From positions 289,200-353,199 of the forward strand of contig NZ_VIRN01000068.1 of NCBI RefSeq assembly GCF_008107725.1: a stretch of 64,000 nucleotides of DNA. The letters are read 5' to 3'. The position numbers and the translations under genes are program-made. The DNA is from Marinobacter sp. BW6. Lineage in GTDB: Bacteria; Pseudomonadota; Gammaproteobacteria; Pseudomonadales; Oleiphilaceae. Every line of letters begins with the position of its first letter. The stretch's first letter is position 1. The notes beneath the pieces are model-generated. The model worked only from the letters and a program-made list of their open reading frames with translations. It ran no database searches and had not been told where the DNA came from. This document shows positions 18,180-27,013 of this stretch, piece by piece.

Positions 18180-18481
18180 GTGGTCGGAATCCTTTTGATA
18201 TGAACGTGCGGGTTACTATAAGCGAAATCCCTCAGGCCTGTCAGTAACCGGCAATACCCCTATTTGACCGGGGTCAGGCGCGGATAGATCCATGGTAGTG
18301 GATCTACCGCTTCACATCCGGCGGATCAATCGCGTAAAGTATGTCTTACCGTGATTTGGGTGAAAGGTTGTCTGCAAACCCGGGCAGCCTTCAGCAACAG
18401 TCAACAGCACCTGTGCCCGGTATGTTAATTCCCCAGGGAAATGCCGTTGGGCAGCAGTAGTGCATGAATCAGGAAAAGGTA
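18180..18481. other. 302-base divergent intergenic region between ppx and trxA
   Basis: No credible coding frame was seen. The region should hold the promoters of both genes. It contains two small palindromes: TGACC-GG-GGTCA at 18266-18277 and TAGATCCA/TGGATCTA at 18285-18306. A TTGACC at 18265 resembles a -35 box, but no convincing -10 lies at a proper distance. Confidence 0.5.
18285..18306. repeat. 8-bp inverted repeat upstream of trxA
   Basis: TAGATCCA and TGGATCTA are perfect inverted arms with a six-base spacer. It could be an operator for trxA or ppx, or chance; no known consensus was recognised. Confidence 0.35.
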
Positions 18482-18808
18482 ATGAGCGGAAATATCGTAA
18501 ATGTAACCGACGCTTCTTTTGAGCAGGATGTACTGCAGTCCGACGTCCCCGTGCTGGTGGACTACTGGGCCGAGTGGTGCGGTCCCTGCAAGATGATTGC
18601 GCCGGTGCTTGAAGAGATTGCCGACGAATACGACGGCAAACTGAAAGTCTGCAAGCTCAACATTGACGAAAACGAGCAGACCCCGCCGAAGTTCAACATC
18701 CGTGGTATTCCCACCCTGATGCTGTTCAAGAACGGCAATGTGGACGCCACCAAAGTCGGCGCTCTCTCCAAATCTCAACTGGCGGCCTTCCTGGACAGCA
18801 ATCTCTGA
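18482..18808 (+). CDS. trxA: Thioredoxin 1
   Basis: This is the cytoplasmic disulfide reductase that supplies electrons to ribonucleotide reductase, methionine sulfoxide reductase and others. The 108-aa product has the active site [13 protein letters not shown], and the cis-proline loop [13 protein letters not shown]. The C-terminal [17 protein letters not shown] closely follows E. coli TrxA. The start is taken as ATG 18482 ([10 protein letters not shown]) with AAGG five bases before it; an ATG at 18464 has no ribosome site. A strong terminator follows. In P. aeruginosa rho comes directly after trxA, whereas here a molybdopterin cluster on the other strand lies between them. Confidence 0.96.
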   Translation: MSGNIVNVTDASFEQDVLQSDVPVLVDYWAEWCGPCKMIAPVLEEIADEYDGKLKVCKLNIDENEQTPPKFNIRGIPTLMLFKNGNVDATKVGALSKSQLAAFLDSNL

Positions 18809-18826
18809 TTGCAGTCGGGTCACCAG

Positions 18827-18863
18827 AAACCGCCCCTGAGTCGAGGCTCACGGGCGGTTTTTT
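18827..18863 (+). terminator. Intrinsic terminator of trxA
   Basis: Inverted arms ACCGCCC and GGGCGGT enclose a loop that itself contains TGAGTCGAGGCTCA, so the stem extends with one mismatch, and it ends in six T. It lies 18 bases after the trxA stop. Confidence 0.9.
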
Positions 18864-18871
18864 ATGGCCAG

Positions 18872-19318
18872 TTACTTCCAGTCGTCGGAGCGCGCCAGAT
18901 CAGACTCTTTCTGTTCCACCCAGTGTTCTCCGTCTGAGGTGATTTCCTTCTTCCAGAACGGCGCCGATGTCTTCAGGGCGTCCATGATGAACTCGCAAGC
19001 CGCGAACGCGTCCCCACGGTGAGCGCTGCACACCCCCACGAACACAATCTGGTCGCACAACGCCAGCCGCCCCACCCGATGAATCACCCGGGCCTTGCGC
19101 ACATCCCAGCGTTTCGAGGCGTCATCAATGAGCCCCTGAATCACCTGTTCGGTCATTCCGGGGTAGTGTTCAAGGTAAAGCCCCGTAACACCCTGCAAGT
19201 CGCCGCGGTCCCGCACCAGACCGGTAAAGGTTGCTATGGCGCCGGTGCCGGCGCCACTGTCACGCAGGGCCGCGTATTCAGCGGCAACATCAAAGTCTTC
19301 AGACTGGACCGAAATCAT
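18872..19318 (-). CDS. moaE: Molybdopterin synthase catalytic subunit MoaE
   Basis: MoaE with MoaD converts precursor Z (cPMP) to molybdopterin by inserting two sulfurs. The 148-aa product has GTGAIATFTGLVRD near the N-terminus, LYLEHYPGM, the IHRVGRLALCDQIVFVGV core, AHRGDAF, and the catalytic-lysine segment APFWKKE. The start is ATG 19318, two bases past the moaD stop, with GGAGG located inside the moaD end. It is the last gene of the moaB-moeA-moaD-moaE cluster. The frame is open further upstream, but that would overlap moaD and lacks family similarity. Confidence 0.94.
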   Translation of the reverse strand: MISVQSEDFDVAAEYAALRDSGAGTGAIATFTGLVRDRGDLQGVTGLYLEHYPGMTEQVIQGLIDDASKRWDVRKARVIHRVGRLALCDQIVFVGVCSAHRGDAFAACEFIMDALKTSAPFWKKEITSDGEHWVEQKESDLARSDDWK

Positions 19319-19319
19319 C

Positions 19320-19580
19320 TCAACCTCCGGTGACCGGCGGGAAGAAGGCGAGCTCATCGCCGGCTTTCACCTCAGAGCCCGGTTTCGCCATGGCCTGGTT
19401 GATCGCAATCATAACCGGCTGGTCGCCCTGCAACTGAACCCAGGGGCCGCCCTGGCTGGCCAGCTCTGCCAGCACATCGCCTGCTGTCAGGCCAGGCCTG
19501 GCGTCGATAGCCAGCTGGTCGGTTTTCAGGTCTTCGCGCAGACGGGCGAAGAAGCGCACCGTAATCGTGTTATCACTCAT
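19320..19580 (-). CDS. moaD: Molybdopterin synthase sulfur carrier subunit MoaD
   Basis: This is a small ubiquitin-fold protein whose C-terminal glycine carries the thiocarboxylate used by MoaE. The 86-aa product has the family beta-grasp start ITVRFFARLRE and IAINQAMA. It ends DELAFFPPVTGG, with the required terminal Gly-Gly. It starts two bases past the moeA stop and is separated from moaE by a single base, so the three are translated from one message. Confidence 0.94.
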   Translation of the reverse strand: MSDNTITVRFFARLREDLKTDQLAIDARPGLTAGDVLAELASQGGPWVQLQGDQPVMIAINQAMAKPGSEVKAGDELAFFPPVTGG

Positions 19581-19582
19581 GT

Positions 19583-20797
19583 TCAGCTCAACAGTTCCGC
19601 AAACGAGTAGTAGGTTAGCAGGTCGCCGGGGCTGACCGTGCTGTTTTCAGGCACCACAGCCAGACCGTCGGCCCAACAGGTAGAGCTCAGGATGCCGGAG
19701 CTCTGGTTGGGGTATGCGGCCACCACCGGCCCCGATCCCCGGAGTTCCTTTCGGGCCCGGACAAACTCACGGCGTACCGACGGCGAGGCAATGGTAAAGT
19801 CTGCCGGTATCCGCTCGCCCGAGAGAGGCTTCAGGTTACGTCCCTGGCGTTTCCGGATATAGGGCATACCCACCATCAGGAAAGTGACCAGCACAGACCC
19901 CGGATTTCCGGGCAGTCCCAGCACCGGCGTCCCTCCGATGGCACCAAAAGCCACGGGTTTGCCGGGTTTGATGGCCATTTTCCAGAGCGACAGGCTGCCG
20001 GACTCCTCCAGCACCGCGCGCACGTGGTCTTCTTCGCCCACGGACACACCACCGCTGGTGATGATCAGATCGGCGGACTCCGCAGCACGCAGCAGCGTTT
20101 CGCGCGTGGCCTCACGTCTGTCTCTCAGGGTCTCGCAAAGCACCACCTCGCAGCCGGCCTCGGTGAGCAGACCCATCAGGGTGAAACGATTGCTGTTATA
20201 GATCTGTCCCGGCCCGAGGGGTGTGCCAGGGTCCACCAATTCATCCCCCGTGGATAGAATGGCAACCTTAAGCCGCGCCAGAACGGCAACCCGGGCCACA
20301 CCCATGGACGCCAGTAATCCCATCTCGTTAGGGCGCACCTGCGTGCCTTTTGACAGTGCAAGGTCGCCCTGGGCCAGATCCTGGCCTCGCCGACGGATAT
20401 TCTGCCCCTGAGTCACCTTGGCCTGGACCAGGATGCCGGCGTCGGTCACCTCGACCCGTTCCTGCATGACCACTGAGTCTGCACCTTCGGGAATCTCCGA
20501 GCCGGTGAAAATCCGGGCGGCGGTACCGGATTTCAGGGCATTCGGCGCTTCACCGGCTGGAATCCGGGCCGAGACTGGTATTGGTTTTTCACCCTGCAGA
20601 TCCTGCTCACGCACGGCGTATCCGTCCACCGCACTGTTGTCCGCGGGCGGCACGTCCGCCGGAACATAGAGGTTTTCGGCAAGCACCCGGCCCAGCGAGT
20701 CGGCCAGGGCGATGGTTTCAATCCGTGTAACCACTGGCGCTTCTGACAACAGATGATCCAGGGCATCTTCCAGGGACGTGAGGTTTGGGTTGGCCAT
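19583..20797 (-). CDS. moeA: Molybdopterin molybdenumtransferase MoeA
   Basis: MoeA inserts molybdate into adenylylated molybdopterin. The 404-aa product has the family start LTSLEDALDHLL and the PPADNSAVDGYAVR motif. RIFTGSEIPEGADSVVMQE follows, and the MoeA/MogA fold shows VAILSTGDELV, ITSGGVSVGEEDHV and KPVAFGAIGGTPVLGLPGNP. The start is ATG 20797; the open frame runs 54 codons further upstream into moaB, but that part has no family similarity. It lies 34 bases after moaB. No moaA, moaC or mogA is in the window, so the early pathway steps must be encoded elsewhere. Confidence 0.94.
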   Translation of the reverse strand: MANPNLTSLEDALDHLLSEAPVVTRIETIALADSLGRVLAENLYVPADVPPADNSAVDGYAVREQDLQGEKPIPVSARIPAGEAPNALKSGTAARIFTGSEIPEGADSVVMQERVEVTDAGILVQAKVTQGQNIRRRGQDLAQGDLALSKGTQVRPNEMGLLASMGVARVAVLARLKVAILSTGDELVDPGTPLGPGQIYNSNRFTLMGLLTEAGCEVVLCETLRDRREATRETLLRAAESADLIITSGGVSVGEEDHVRAVLEESGSLSLWKMAIKPGKPVAFGAIGGTPVLGLPGNPGSVLVTFLMVGMPYIRKRQGRNLKPLSGERIPADFTIASPSVRREFVRARKELRGSGPVVAAYPNQSSGILSSTCWADGLAVVPENSTVSPGDLLTYYSFAELLS

Positions 20798-20831
20798 CAA
20801 ATCTGAACTCCGGTCGGAATGTCTTCTCGCC

Positions 20832-21404
20832 TCAGCGCTTGGCGCGCTGTCCAATGACTTCGTTGAGTCGCTGCATGGGCTTCTCGGGCTTTCGTAAGAC
20901 CAGTGCCGAGAAATTGCACGGTGTATGGCGGCTGTCCAACTGGCTCTTGAGAATGCCATTCCAGCCGGTACGACAGGCTCCGGTTGAGCCGGGCAGGCAG
21001 AAAATCACCGTATGGTTTGCCATTCCCGCCATCGCCCGTGACTGCACTGTCGAGGATCCTATTTCAGCGGCGGACAGGCGCCGGAATTCTTCCCCAAAAC
21101 CTTCTATGGTTTTGTCCAGTAGAGGCCTGATTGCCTCCGGTGTGCTGTCCCGTTCAAGCAAGCCGGTGCCACCGGTAATGATGACGACATGGATCTCCGG
21201 GTCGGCGATCCAGCTGGACATCAACGCACGCACCAGATAAACGTCGTCCGGCAGGATCCGGCGCGCGACCATGTTATGGCCCGCCTCAATCACGCTGTCT
21301 TCAAGAAACTGCCCGGAAGTGTCTTCTTCTGGTCCACGTGAATCGGACACGGTCAGCAGGGCAACGTTCAGGGCTTTCAGTTCGGTACTGGGTACACTGC
21401 TCAT
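20832..21404 (-). CDS. moaB: Molybdenum cofactor biosynthesis protein MoaB
   Basis: MoaB belongs to the MogA/MoaB fold that adenylylates molybdopterin before MoeA acts; the E. coli paralogue MoaB is of uncertain activity. The 190-aa product has NVALLTVSDSRGPEEDTSG, VVIITGGTGLLERDSTPEA, FGEEFRRLSAAEIGSSTVQ, and IFCLPGSTGACR near the substrate loop. The ATG at 21404 is the first of the cluster and faces away from rho. With moeA, moaD and moaE it forms the late molybdopterin module. Confidence 0.93.
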   Translation of the reverse strand: MSSVPSTELKALNVALLTVSDSRGPEEDTSGQFLEDSVIEAGHNMVARRILPDDVYLVRALMSSWIADPEIHVVIITGGTGLLERDSTPEAIRPLLDKTIEGFGEEFRRLSAAEIGSSTVQSRAMAGMANHTVIFCLPGSTGACRTGWNGILKSQLDSRHTPCNFSALVLRKPEKPMQRLNEVIGQRAKR

Positions 21405-21767
21405 GGATGGGCTCCAGAATCGTTGAAAAGTTGTTATACGCCAGTATCGCCATCACGGGCTTCCAATGGAAGGGAGTAACCCATCAGGGGGAGGCGCCAC
21501 AGGCCTGTTGTGGACGGTTTGGCATGAAATTGCTGTTAATTTGTGCAGTGCACTTGACATTCGCCAGTCAGGTGGCCGATGATCGCTCTTGCCCGGCGAA
21601 CGGTTGTTCCCACTCTCTGGCTTCAGTACCTTAATTCCGGACTCCATCTACACCGGTTGCTCCAACTGGCCAGCATCAAGTTCAGCTTTTTTTACGATCA
21701 ATACGTTCAGGGGCACCCCTGTCATTCCAACACTCGTTTACTTCCATTCCTGAAAATCCAACAAACT
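21405..21767. other. 363-base region between moaB and rho, probable rho leader
   Basis: No separate gene is supported. The rho frame stays open upstream to an ATG at 21579, but those 63 codons show no similarity to Rho. The part nearest rho (about 21590-21767) is a likely untranslated leader. It is pyrimidine-rich and contains a run of seven T at 21690-21697, suited to autogenous Rho-dependent attenuation as known for E. coli rho. The attenuation role is inferred. Confidence 0.5.
21554..21583 (+). promoter_or_regulatory. Candidate sigma-70 promoter of rho
   Basis: A perfect TTGACA at 21554-21559 is followed after 18 bases by GATGAT at 21578-21583 (four of six match to TATAAT). Transcription would begin near 21590 and give a leader of about 180 bases before rho. 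Confidence 0.4.
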
Positions 21768-23030
21768 ATGAATCTTACTGAACTCAAGCAGAAATCCGTG
21801 CCCGAATTGCTCGATATTGCGCAAGAGATGGGCCTCGATAACCTGGCTCGTTCGCGCAAGCAGGATGTGATCTTTACCATTCTGAAGAAGCACGCAAAAA
21901 GCGGCGAAGACATCTACGGTGACGGCGTACTGGAAATTCTGCAGGACGGCTTCGGCTTCCTCCGTTCCGCCGATGCCTCCTACCTGGCAGGACCGGACGA
22001 CATTTACGTCTCTCCCAGTCAGATCCGCCGCTTTAACCTGCGCACGGGCGATACGGTTGCCGGCAAGATCCGCCCGCCCAAAGACGGCGAGCGCTACTTT
22101 GCCTTGTTGAAGGTCAGCGAGATCAATTTCGACAAGCCGGATAACGCCAGAAACAAGATTCTCTTCGAGAACCTCACCCCGCTGTTCCCGGATGAGCGTC
22201 TCATGCTCGAAGCCGGTAACGGCAGCACCGAGGATCTCTCGTCCCGGGTTCTGGACCTGGTGGCGCCCATCGGGAAAGGCCAGCGCGGTCTTATCGTTTC
22301 CCCGCCCAAGGCCGGTAAGACACTGCTGATGCAGAGCATTGCCCAGTCCATCACCCGCAACAATCCAGAGTGCCATGTCATGGTATTGCTGATTGACGAG
22401 CGGCCTGAGGAAGTGACCGAGATGCAGCGCACCGTGCGCGGCGAAGTCATCGCCTCCACCTTCGACGAGCCTCCGGCCCGTCACGTTCAGGTGGCCGAGA
22501 TGGTGATTGAAAAGGCCAAGCGCCTGGTCGAGCACAAGAAGGACGTGGTTATCCTGCTGGATTCCATCACCCGTCTGGCTCGCGCCTATAACACGGTGAT
22601 TCCGTCTTCAGGCAAGGTCCTGACCGGTGGTGTTGACGCCCACGCCTTGGAAAAGCCCAAGCGTTTCTTCGGTGCTGCCCGTAACGTGGAAGAAGGTGGA
22701 AGCCTGACCATCCTTGCCACCGCGCTGGTCAACACCGGCTCCAAGATGGACGAGGTTATCTACGAGGAATTCAAGGGCACCGGCAACATGGAGATCCACC
22801 TGGATCGCAAGATTGCCGAGAAGCGGACCTATCCGGCGATCAACATCCGTAGTTCCGGCACGCGCCGCGAGGATCTGCTGATGAGTGAAGCCGATATCCA
22901 GCGGGTTTGGATCCTCCGCAAGCTCCTGCACTCCATGGACGACGACACCGCCGCCATCGAGTTCCTGCTGGACAAGCTCAGGGATACCAAGACCAACGAC
23001 GAGTTCTTCCAGTCCATGAAGCGTCGTTGA
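21768..23030 (+). CDS. rho: Transcription termination factor Rho
   Basis: Rho is the hexameric RNA helicase that ends many untranslated transcripts. The 420-aa product starts [18 protein letters not shown], exactly where E. coli Rho (419 aa) starts. It has the N-terminal helical domain, the RNA-binding cold-shock domain (about 50-115, [18 protein letters not shown]) and Walker A PPKAGKT (about 179-185). Next come [14 protein letters not shown], Walker [17 protein letters not shown], and the Q/R loop region [18 protein letters not shown]. The ribosome site before ATG 21768 is weak, which is common for autoregulated rho. A palindromic repeat element follows the stop. Confidence 0.97.
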   Translation: MNLTELKQKSVPELLDIAQEMGLDNLARSRKQDVIFTILKKHAKSGEDIYGDGVLEILQDGFGFLRSADASYLAGPDDIYVSPSQIRRFNLRTGDTVAGKIRPPKDGERYFALLKVSEINFDKPDNARNKILFENLTPLFPDERLMLEAGNGSTEDLSSRVLDLVAPIGKGQRGLIVSPPKAGKTLLMQSIAQSITRNNPECHVMVLLIDERPEEVTEMQRTVRGEVIASTFDEPPARHVQVAEMVIEKAKRLVEHKKDVVILLDSITRLARAYNTVIPSSGKVLTGGVDAHALEKPKRFFGAARNVEEGGSLTILATALVNTGSKMDEVIYEEFKGTGNMEIHLDRKIAEKRTYPAINIRSSGTRREDLLMSEADIQRVWILRKLLHSMDDDTAAIEFLLDKLRDTKTNDEFFQSMKRR

Positions 23031-23071
23031 TCTCTTCCTAGCTAGGACTAGCGCCTCTGGTTTTGGGGGCG

Positions 23072-23180
23072 GGCAGAGCCGGGGAGAACCTCCCCGGACA
23101 CGCCGTGAACCCATCCCTGGGGGCTCGGCATTGCCATCCCTGGCAATGCACGGTCCGGGGAGGTTCTCCCCGGCTCCGCC
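23072..23180. repeat. Three-hairpin palindromic repeat element downstream of rho
   Basis: Two 28-base outer arms (23072-23099 and 23153-23180) are inverted copies with one mismatch. Each arm is itself a hairpin: CCGGGGAG-AAC-CTCCCCGG on the left and CCGGGGAG-GTT-CTCCCCGG on the right. Between them lies a third hairpin, GCATTGCC-ATCCCT-GGCAATGC (23128-23149). CATCCCTGG occurs twice in the core. It codes for nothing visible. It resembles the dispersed intergenic REP/MITE-like elements with a CATCCCTGG core that I recall from Marinobacter and halophilic relatives. It may also serve as the rho terminator. Confidence 0.75.
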
Positions 23181-23276
23181 GTTCATGCCAAGTGCGCGCA
23201 GCTTTTTCCAACTGCTTTAAAGCAGTCCAGCGACCACCGATCTCCGTAGTACTGGCATATCTGAACGGAGTAACCG

Positions 23277-24764
23277 ATGAAATACAACGACCTGCGAGAC
23301 TTCATTGACCAGCTGGAGAAGCTGGGTGAGCTGAAACGGATCAGCGTTGAAGTCGACCCTCATCTGGAAATGACCGAAATCTGCGACCGTACATTGCGGG
23401 CAGGTGGTCCTGCGTTGTTGTTTGAAAATCCCAAGGGCTATGACATGCCGGTGCTGGCCAACCTGTTCGGGACACCGAAACGGGTGGCGCTGGGTATGGG
23501 GCAGGATAACGTCACGGCGCTTCGGGACATTGGTAAGCTACTGGCGTTTCTCAAGGAACCAGATCCCCCCAAGGGCTTCCGGGATGCCATCGAGAAGCTT
23601 CCGCTGTTCCGGCAGGTGATGCGCATGAGTCCCAAGGTGCTGCGTTCTGCGCCGTGCCAGGACGTGGTGATCGAGAAGGATCAGGTGGACCTGTACCAGA
23701 TACCGGTTCAGCACTGCTGGCCCGGCGACGCCGGGCCGCTGGTAACCTGGCCGCTGGTGATTACCCGGGGGCCTCATAAAGAGCGACAGAACCTGGGTAT
23801 CTACCGGCAGCAGGTTATCGGGCGTAACCGTCTGATCATGCGCTGGCTGAGTCATCGCGGCGGTGCCCTGGATTTCCAGGAGTTCCAGAAGGCCAATCCC
23901 GGGCAACCTTACCCGGTGGCCGTGGCCCTCGGCGCCGATCCGGCAACCATTCTCGGGGCGGTAACGCCTGTGCCGGATACGCTGTCGGAATACGCCTTTG
24001 CGGGGCTGCTTCGCGGCAGCCGGACCGAGCTGGTCAAGGCGGGCCTGAGTGACCTGCAGGTGCCGGCGAGCGCAGAGATTGTGCTCGAAGGTTTCATCTA
24101 TCCGGATGACATGGCGCCGGAAGGACCGTTCGGTGATCACACCGGCTATTACAATGAAGTGGACCAATTTCCGGTGTTCACCGTAGAACGGATCACTCAT
24201 CGCAAGCACCCGATCTATCACAGCACCTACACCGGTCGTCCTCCCGATGAGCCAGCAATTCTCGGAGTGGCTCTGAATGAGGTCTTTATCCCGATTCTGC
24301 AAAAGCAGTTTCCGGAGATCGTGGATTTCTACCTGCCGCCGGAGGGCTGTTCCTATCGCCTTGCAGTGGTGACCATGAAGAAACAGTACCCTGGCCATGC
24401 CAAACGGGTGATGATGGGGGTATGGTCTTTCCTGCGGCAATTCATGTACACCAAGTTCGTGATTGTCACAGATGACGACGTGAATGCCCGTAACTGGGAA
24501 GACGTGATCTGGGCGATCACCACCCGGATGGATCCTGTCCGGGATACCACGCTGGTGGAGAACACGCCCATCGATTATCTGGACTTTGCCTCGCCGGTTT
24601 CCGGCCTGGGTTCCAAAATGGGGATGGATGCCACTAACAAGTGGCCGGGTGAGACCACCCGTGAATGGGGTGAGCCGATCGCCATGACCGAAGACGTAAA
24701 AAAGCGTGTCGACGAGATGTGGGATACCCTGGGCATTGAAAGTCCGGCATCCCGCCCCGACTGA
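23277..24764 (+). CDS. ubiD: UbiD 4-hydroxy-3-polyprenylbenzoate decarboxylase
   Basis: UbiD uses prenylated FMN to decarboxylate polyprenyl-hydroxybenzoate in ubiquinone synthesis. The 495-aa product matches family length (497 in E. coli). It begins [20 protein letters not shown] and contains [39 protein letters not shown] and [11 protein letters not shown], all typical of UbiD. The start at 23277 leaves 246 bases after rho, filled partly by the repeat element. The ferredoxin-reductase gene starts one base after its stop, as fre follows ubiD in E. coli. The UbiX partner that makes prenyl-FMN is not in the window. Confidence 0.96.
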   Translation: MKYNDLRDFIDQLEKLGELKRISVEVDPHLEMTEICDRTLRAGGPALLFENPKGYDMPVLANLFGTPKRVALGMGQDNVTALRDIGKLLAFLKEPDPPKGFRDAIEKLPLFRQVMRMSPKVLRSAPCQDVVIEKDQVDLYQIPVQHCWPGDAGPLVTWPLVITRGPHKERQNLGIYRQQVIGRNRLIMRWLSHRGGALDFQEFQKANPGQPYPVAVALGADPATILGAVTPVPDTLSEYAFAGLLRGSRTELVKAGLSDLQVPASAEIVLEGFIYPDDMAPEGPFGDHTGYYNEVDQFPVFTVERITHRKHPIYHSTYTGRPPDEPAILGVALNEVFIPILQKQFPEIVDFYLPPEGCSYRLAVVTMKKQYPGHAKRVMMGVWSFLRQFMYTKFVIVTDDDVNARNWEDVIWAITTRMDPVRDTTLVENTPIDYLDFASPVSGLGSKMGMDATNKWPGETTREWGEPIAMTEDVKKRVDEMWDTLGIESPASRPD

Positions 24765-24765
24765 T

Positions 24766-25770
24766 ATGGGCAGTGAACACAGGGCGGTGCGGCTTTGGCC
24801 CTCTGGTATCGCCTTCACTGCGGCTTCGCAGTCAGACTTGCTCGGCGCAGCCGCACGGGCTGGCATTGCTGTGCCGGCAGCCTGCCGCAATGGGGTATGT
24901 GAAATCTGCGAGGCCCGATTACTGAAGGGCGCCGCGCTTAATACCCGAAACCAACAGACTATAGAGGTCGGTGAGTGCTTGATGATGTGCCGAAGCATCG
25001 CGCTCACGGATCTGGAACTGGAGATATCCGCCGTTATGGCAGCTGGAAAACATCAGCCTGGCAAGTTTCAGGCAAAGGTCGTGGACGTACGTTCCATCAG
25101 TCACGATGTGTATCGCGTTGAGCTGCAGCTCCCGCGGCGTCGGGAACTGTCATTTCACGCCGGGCAGTATCTGTCGGTCAATCTGCCTGACGCAGACCCC
25201 TGTTACTTTTCCATCGCCAGCAGCCCATCGGCCCAGAATATCGAGTTGCATATCCAGGCGACCCCCGAGTGGGTGTCGGCGCAGAAGGTTATTGATGCCC
25301 TGACGTCCGGTGGCGAAGTGACCGTGGAGCTGCCCCACGGCAAGGCCTGCCTGGCATCAATGCCGACAAAACCGCTGTTGCTGGTGGCCGCCGGCACCGG
25401 CTTTGCCCAGATGAAGAGCCTGGTGGATTACCTCCGCGAAACGTCCTACGACCAACCGGTCAAGCTGTACTGGGGAGTGCGTCGGCACGAGGACATGTAT
25501 CTTCGTGCCCTGGCACAGCAGTGGCAGGACGAGTGGCCCCATTTCACGTTCCTGCCGGTGGTGGGGGATGATGAGGATAACGACTGGGCCGGCCATCACG
25601 ACCAGCTGGTTCGCGCGGTTCTTGCTTCGGGTATGGACTGGAACAACGTTGAAGTCCATGCCAGCGGTTCGCCCACCATGGTGTACACCCTGATGGATGC
25701 CCTGGTAGATGCGGGCCTGCCCGAAGAGGCGTTCTTTTCTGATGTGCTGGAGTACGCACCGAGGACCTGA
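24766..25770 (+). CDS. Fused [2Fe-2S] ferredoxin / FAD-NAD(P)H reductase
   Basis: The product is about 334 aa. The N-terminal 90 residues form a plant-type ferredoxin domain with ligands spaced as CRNGVCEIC and a later Cys in CLMMC. The rest is a ferredoxin-NADP reductase module, with an FAD-binding barrel (SFHAGQYLSVNL, CYFSIASSP) and an NAD-binding part (LLLVAAGTGFAQMKSLV). The family moves electrons from NAD(P)H through FAD to the iron-sulfur centre. The ATG at 24766 lies one base after the ubiD stop. In E. coli the simple flavin reductase fre holds this place, so a role in supplying reduced flavin or electrons to ubiquinone or prenyl-FMN chemistry is possible but unproven. Confidence 0.85.
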   Translation: MGSEHRAVRLWPSGIAFTAASQSDLLGAAARAGIAVPAACRNGVCEICEARLLKGAALNTRNQQTIEVGECLMMCRSIALTDLELEISAVMAAGKHQPGKFQAKVVDVRSISHDVYRVELQLPRRRELSFHAGQYLSVNLPDADPCYFSIASSPSAQNIELHIQATPEWVSAQKVIDALTSGGEVTVELPHGKACLASMPTKPLLLVAAGTGFAQMKSLVDYLRETSYDQPVKLYWGVRRHEDMYLRALAQQWQDEWPHFTFLPVVGDDEDNDWAGHHDQLVRAVLASGMDWNNVEVHASGSPTMVYTLMDALVDAGLPEEAFFSDVLEYAPRT

Positions 25771-25771
25771 A

Positions 25772-27013
25772 TCAGGCCCTCGGCATCGGCAGTTCCGGCA
25801 GCCCGTTATCCCTGGCCAGCCCCTGCATTAGTAGTTTGACGCTGGCTTCTTCCTCGCCCATGTGGGCATTCAGGCGGCTCAGCTCTGCCAGGGCCTCCCG
25901 GCTACGCTTCAGCCGCAGACTGGTTTCGAAATATTCCCGGGCCTTGCCCCAGAGTTCGTTGCGCAGGCTTAGCCGACCCAGCGCCAGCAGGAGTTCGGGG
26001 TTGTTGGGCCGGTCTTTCAGCCATTGTTCGGCCAGTAACAACTGTTCATCCGGTTTCTGGCCCTTCACCCGCCCGTAGAGGTTGATCAGCTCATCGCTCC
26101 AGTGGTTGCGCAGCACCTTGCGCAACAGGGTTTCGGTCTGAACCTCGTCGCCAAGGTTGGCAAGCAGGCGGGCGTAGTCCCGGATCGTGTATTCGTCGCG
26201 GCGCAGGAAGCCCGGGAGTTCGTCCCAGAGCCTGGTCAGCGGTTCCAGCGACGCCTCAGGGTCCTCTTTCTGCTGACGCCGGCAATCCTCGGCGGCACGC
26301 TCCAACAGGTTGTGCCAGACCTGCCGTTCGAGATCGTTGAGTTCCGCTTCCGAAAGCACACTGCGTTTTCGCAGCTCAGGCAATAATCTGGACAATTCGC
26401 GCCAGTCTTCCAGGCGCAGGTAGGTGTTTTTCAGCAGTTTCAGAACAAAGGGATGATGGGGCGACTGTTTGCGCAGGCGAATCAGGGTTGCCAAGGCCTG
26501 CTCGAGCCGGTTGCCCGCCAGTTGCAGTTGGGCCTGGGTGATACCGACGGCCATGTCGGAACCCGGAGTGCTATCGAAAGCCTTGCGCAGCAGTTCATCC
26601 ACGGCTTCGTGATCACCAGACTCGAACGACGCCTGGGCAGCGGCAAGATAATTGATCAAGGGCGTGTCCGCATGGCTGGCGGAGGATGTCAGCAGTTTTC
26701 GGGCTCTGGGCCAGTTGCCCTCGGCCAGTGCCAGAAGACCCTGGGTGGTCCGCCGCCGGGCGCGGCGTTCATTGCCCCGAGCAATCCAGCCTGCCACCAG
26801 ACCGGTGCTGGCCCTGAGTCTGCGGATAAAGTTGATGGCCAGCACTGTCAGGATGATCAGGGCAACGATCACACCCAGTCCCACCCAGAAGTTGGTTTCG
26901 ATCAGGTAATGACCAAGGCTGATTCGAATGTAGCCCAGATCATATTGCAACCCGAGGGACAGGCCGGTGCCAATCAGCAGCGCCAGCAGAACGATCAGTA
27001 ACAGGCGAATCAT
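25772..27013 (-). CDS. hemY: HemY, TPR protein of the haem gene cluster
   Basis: The 413-aa product has two N-terminal membrane helices (about 3-20 and 38-60) and a cytoplasmic part made of TPR-like helical repeats (for example GLLALAEGNWPRARKLLTS and LLLALGRLSLRNELWGKAREYF). This is the gammaproteobacterial HemY, whose exact function is unsettled; it is not the Gram-positive protoporphyrinogen oxidase of the same name. Its ATG overlaps the hemX stop by four bases, and it ends hemC-hemD-hemX-hemY. It converges with the ferredoxin reductase with one base between the two stops. Confidence 0.92.
   Translation of the reverse strand: MIRLLLIVLLALLIGTGLSLGLQYDLGYIRISLGHYLIETNFWVGLGVIVALIILTVLAINFIRRLRASTGLVAGWIARGNERRARRRTTQGLLALAEGNWPRARKLLTSSASHADTPLINYLAAAQASFESGDHEAVDELLRKAFDSTPGSDMAVGITQAQLQLAGNRLEQALATLIRLRKQSPHHPFVLKLLKNTYLRLEDWRELSRLLPELRKRSVLSEAELNDLERQVWHNLLERAAEDCRRQQKEDPEASLEPLTRLWDELPGFLRRDEYTIRDYARLLANLGDEVQTETLLRKVLRNHWSDELINLYGRVKGQKPDEQLLLAEQWLKDRPNNPELLLALGRLSLRNELWGKAREYFETSLRLKRSREALAELSRLNAHMGEEEASVKLLMQGLARDNGLPELPMPRA

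Noticed and set aside
21579..21767. In-frame upstream extension of Rho by 63 codons
   Set aside because: Rho proteins of relatives start at MNLTEL. The extension lacks similarity and would begin inside the proposed -10 box.
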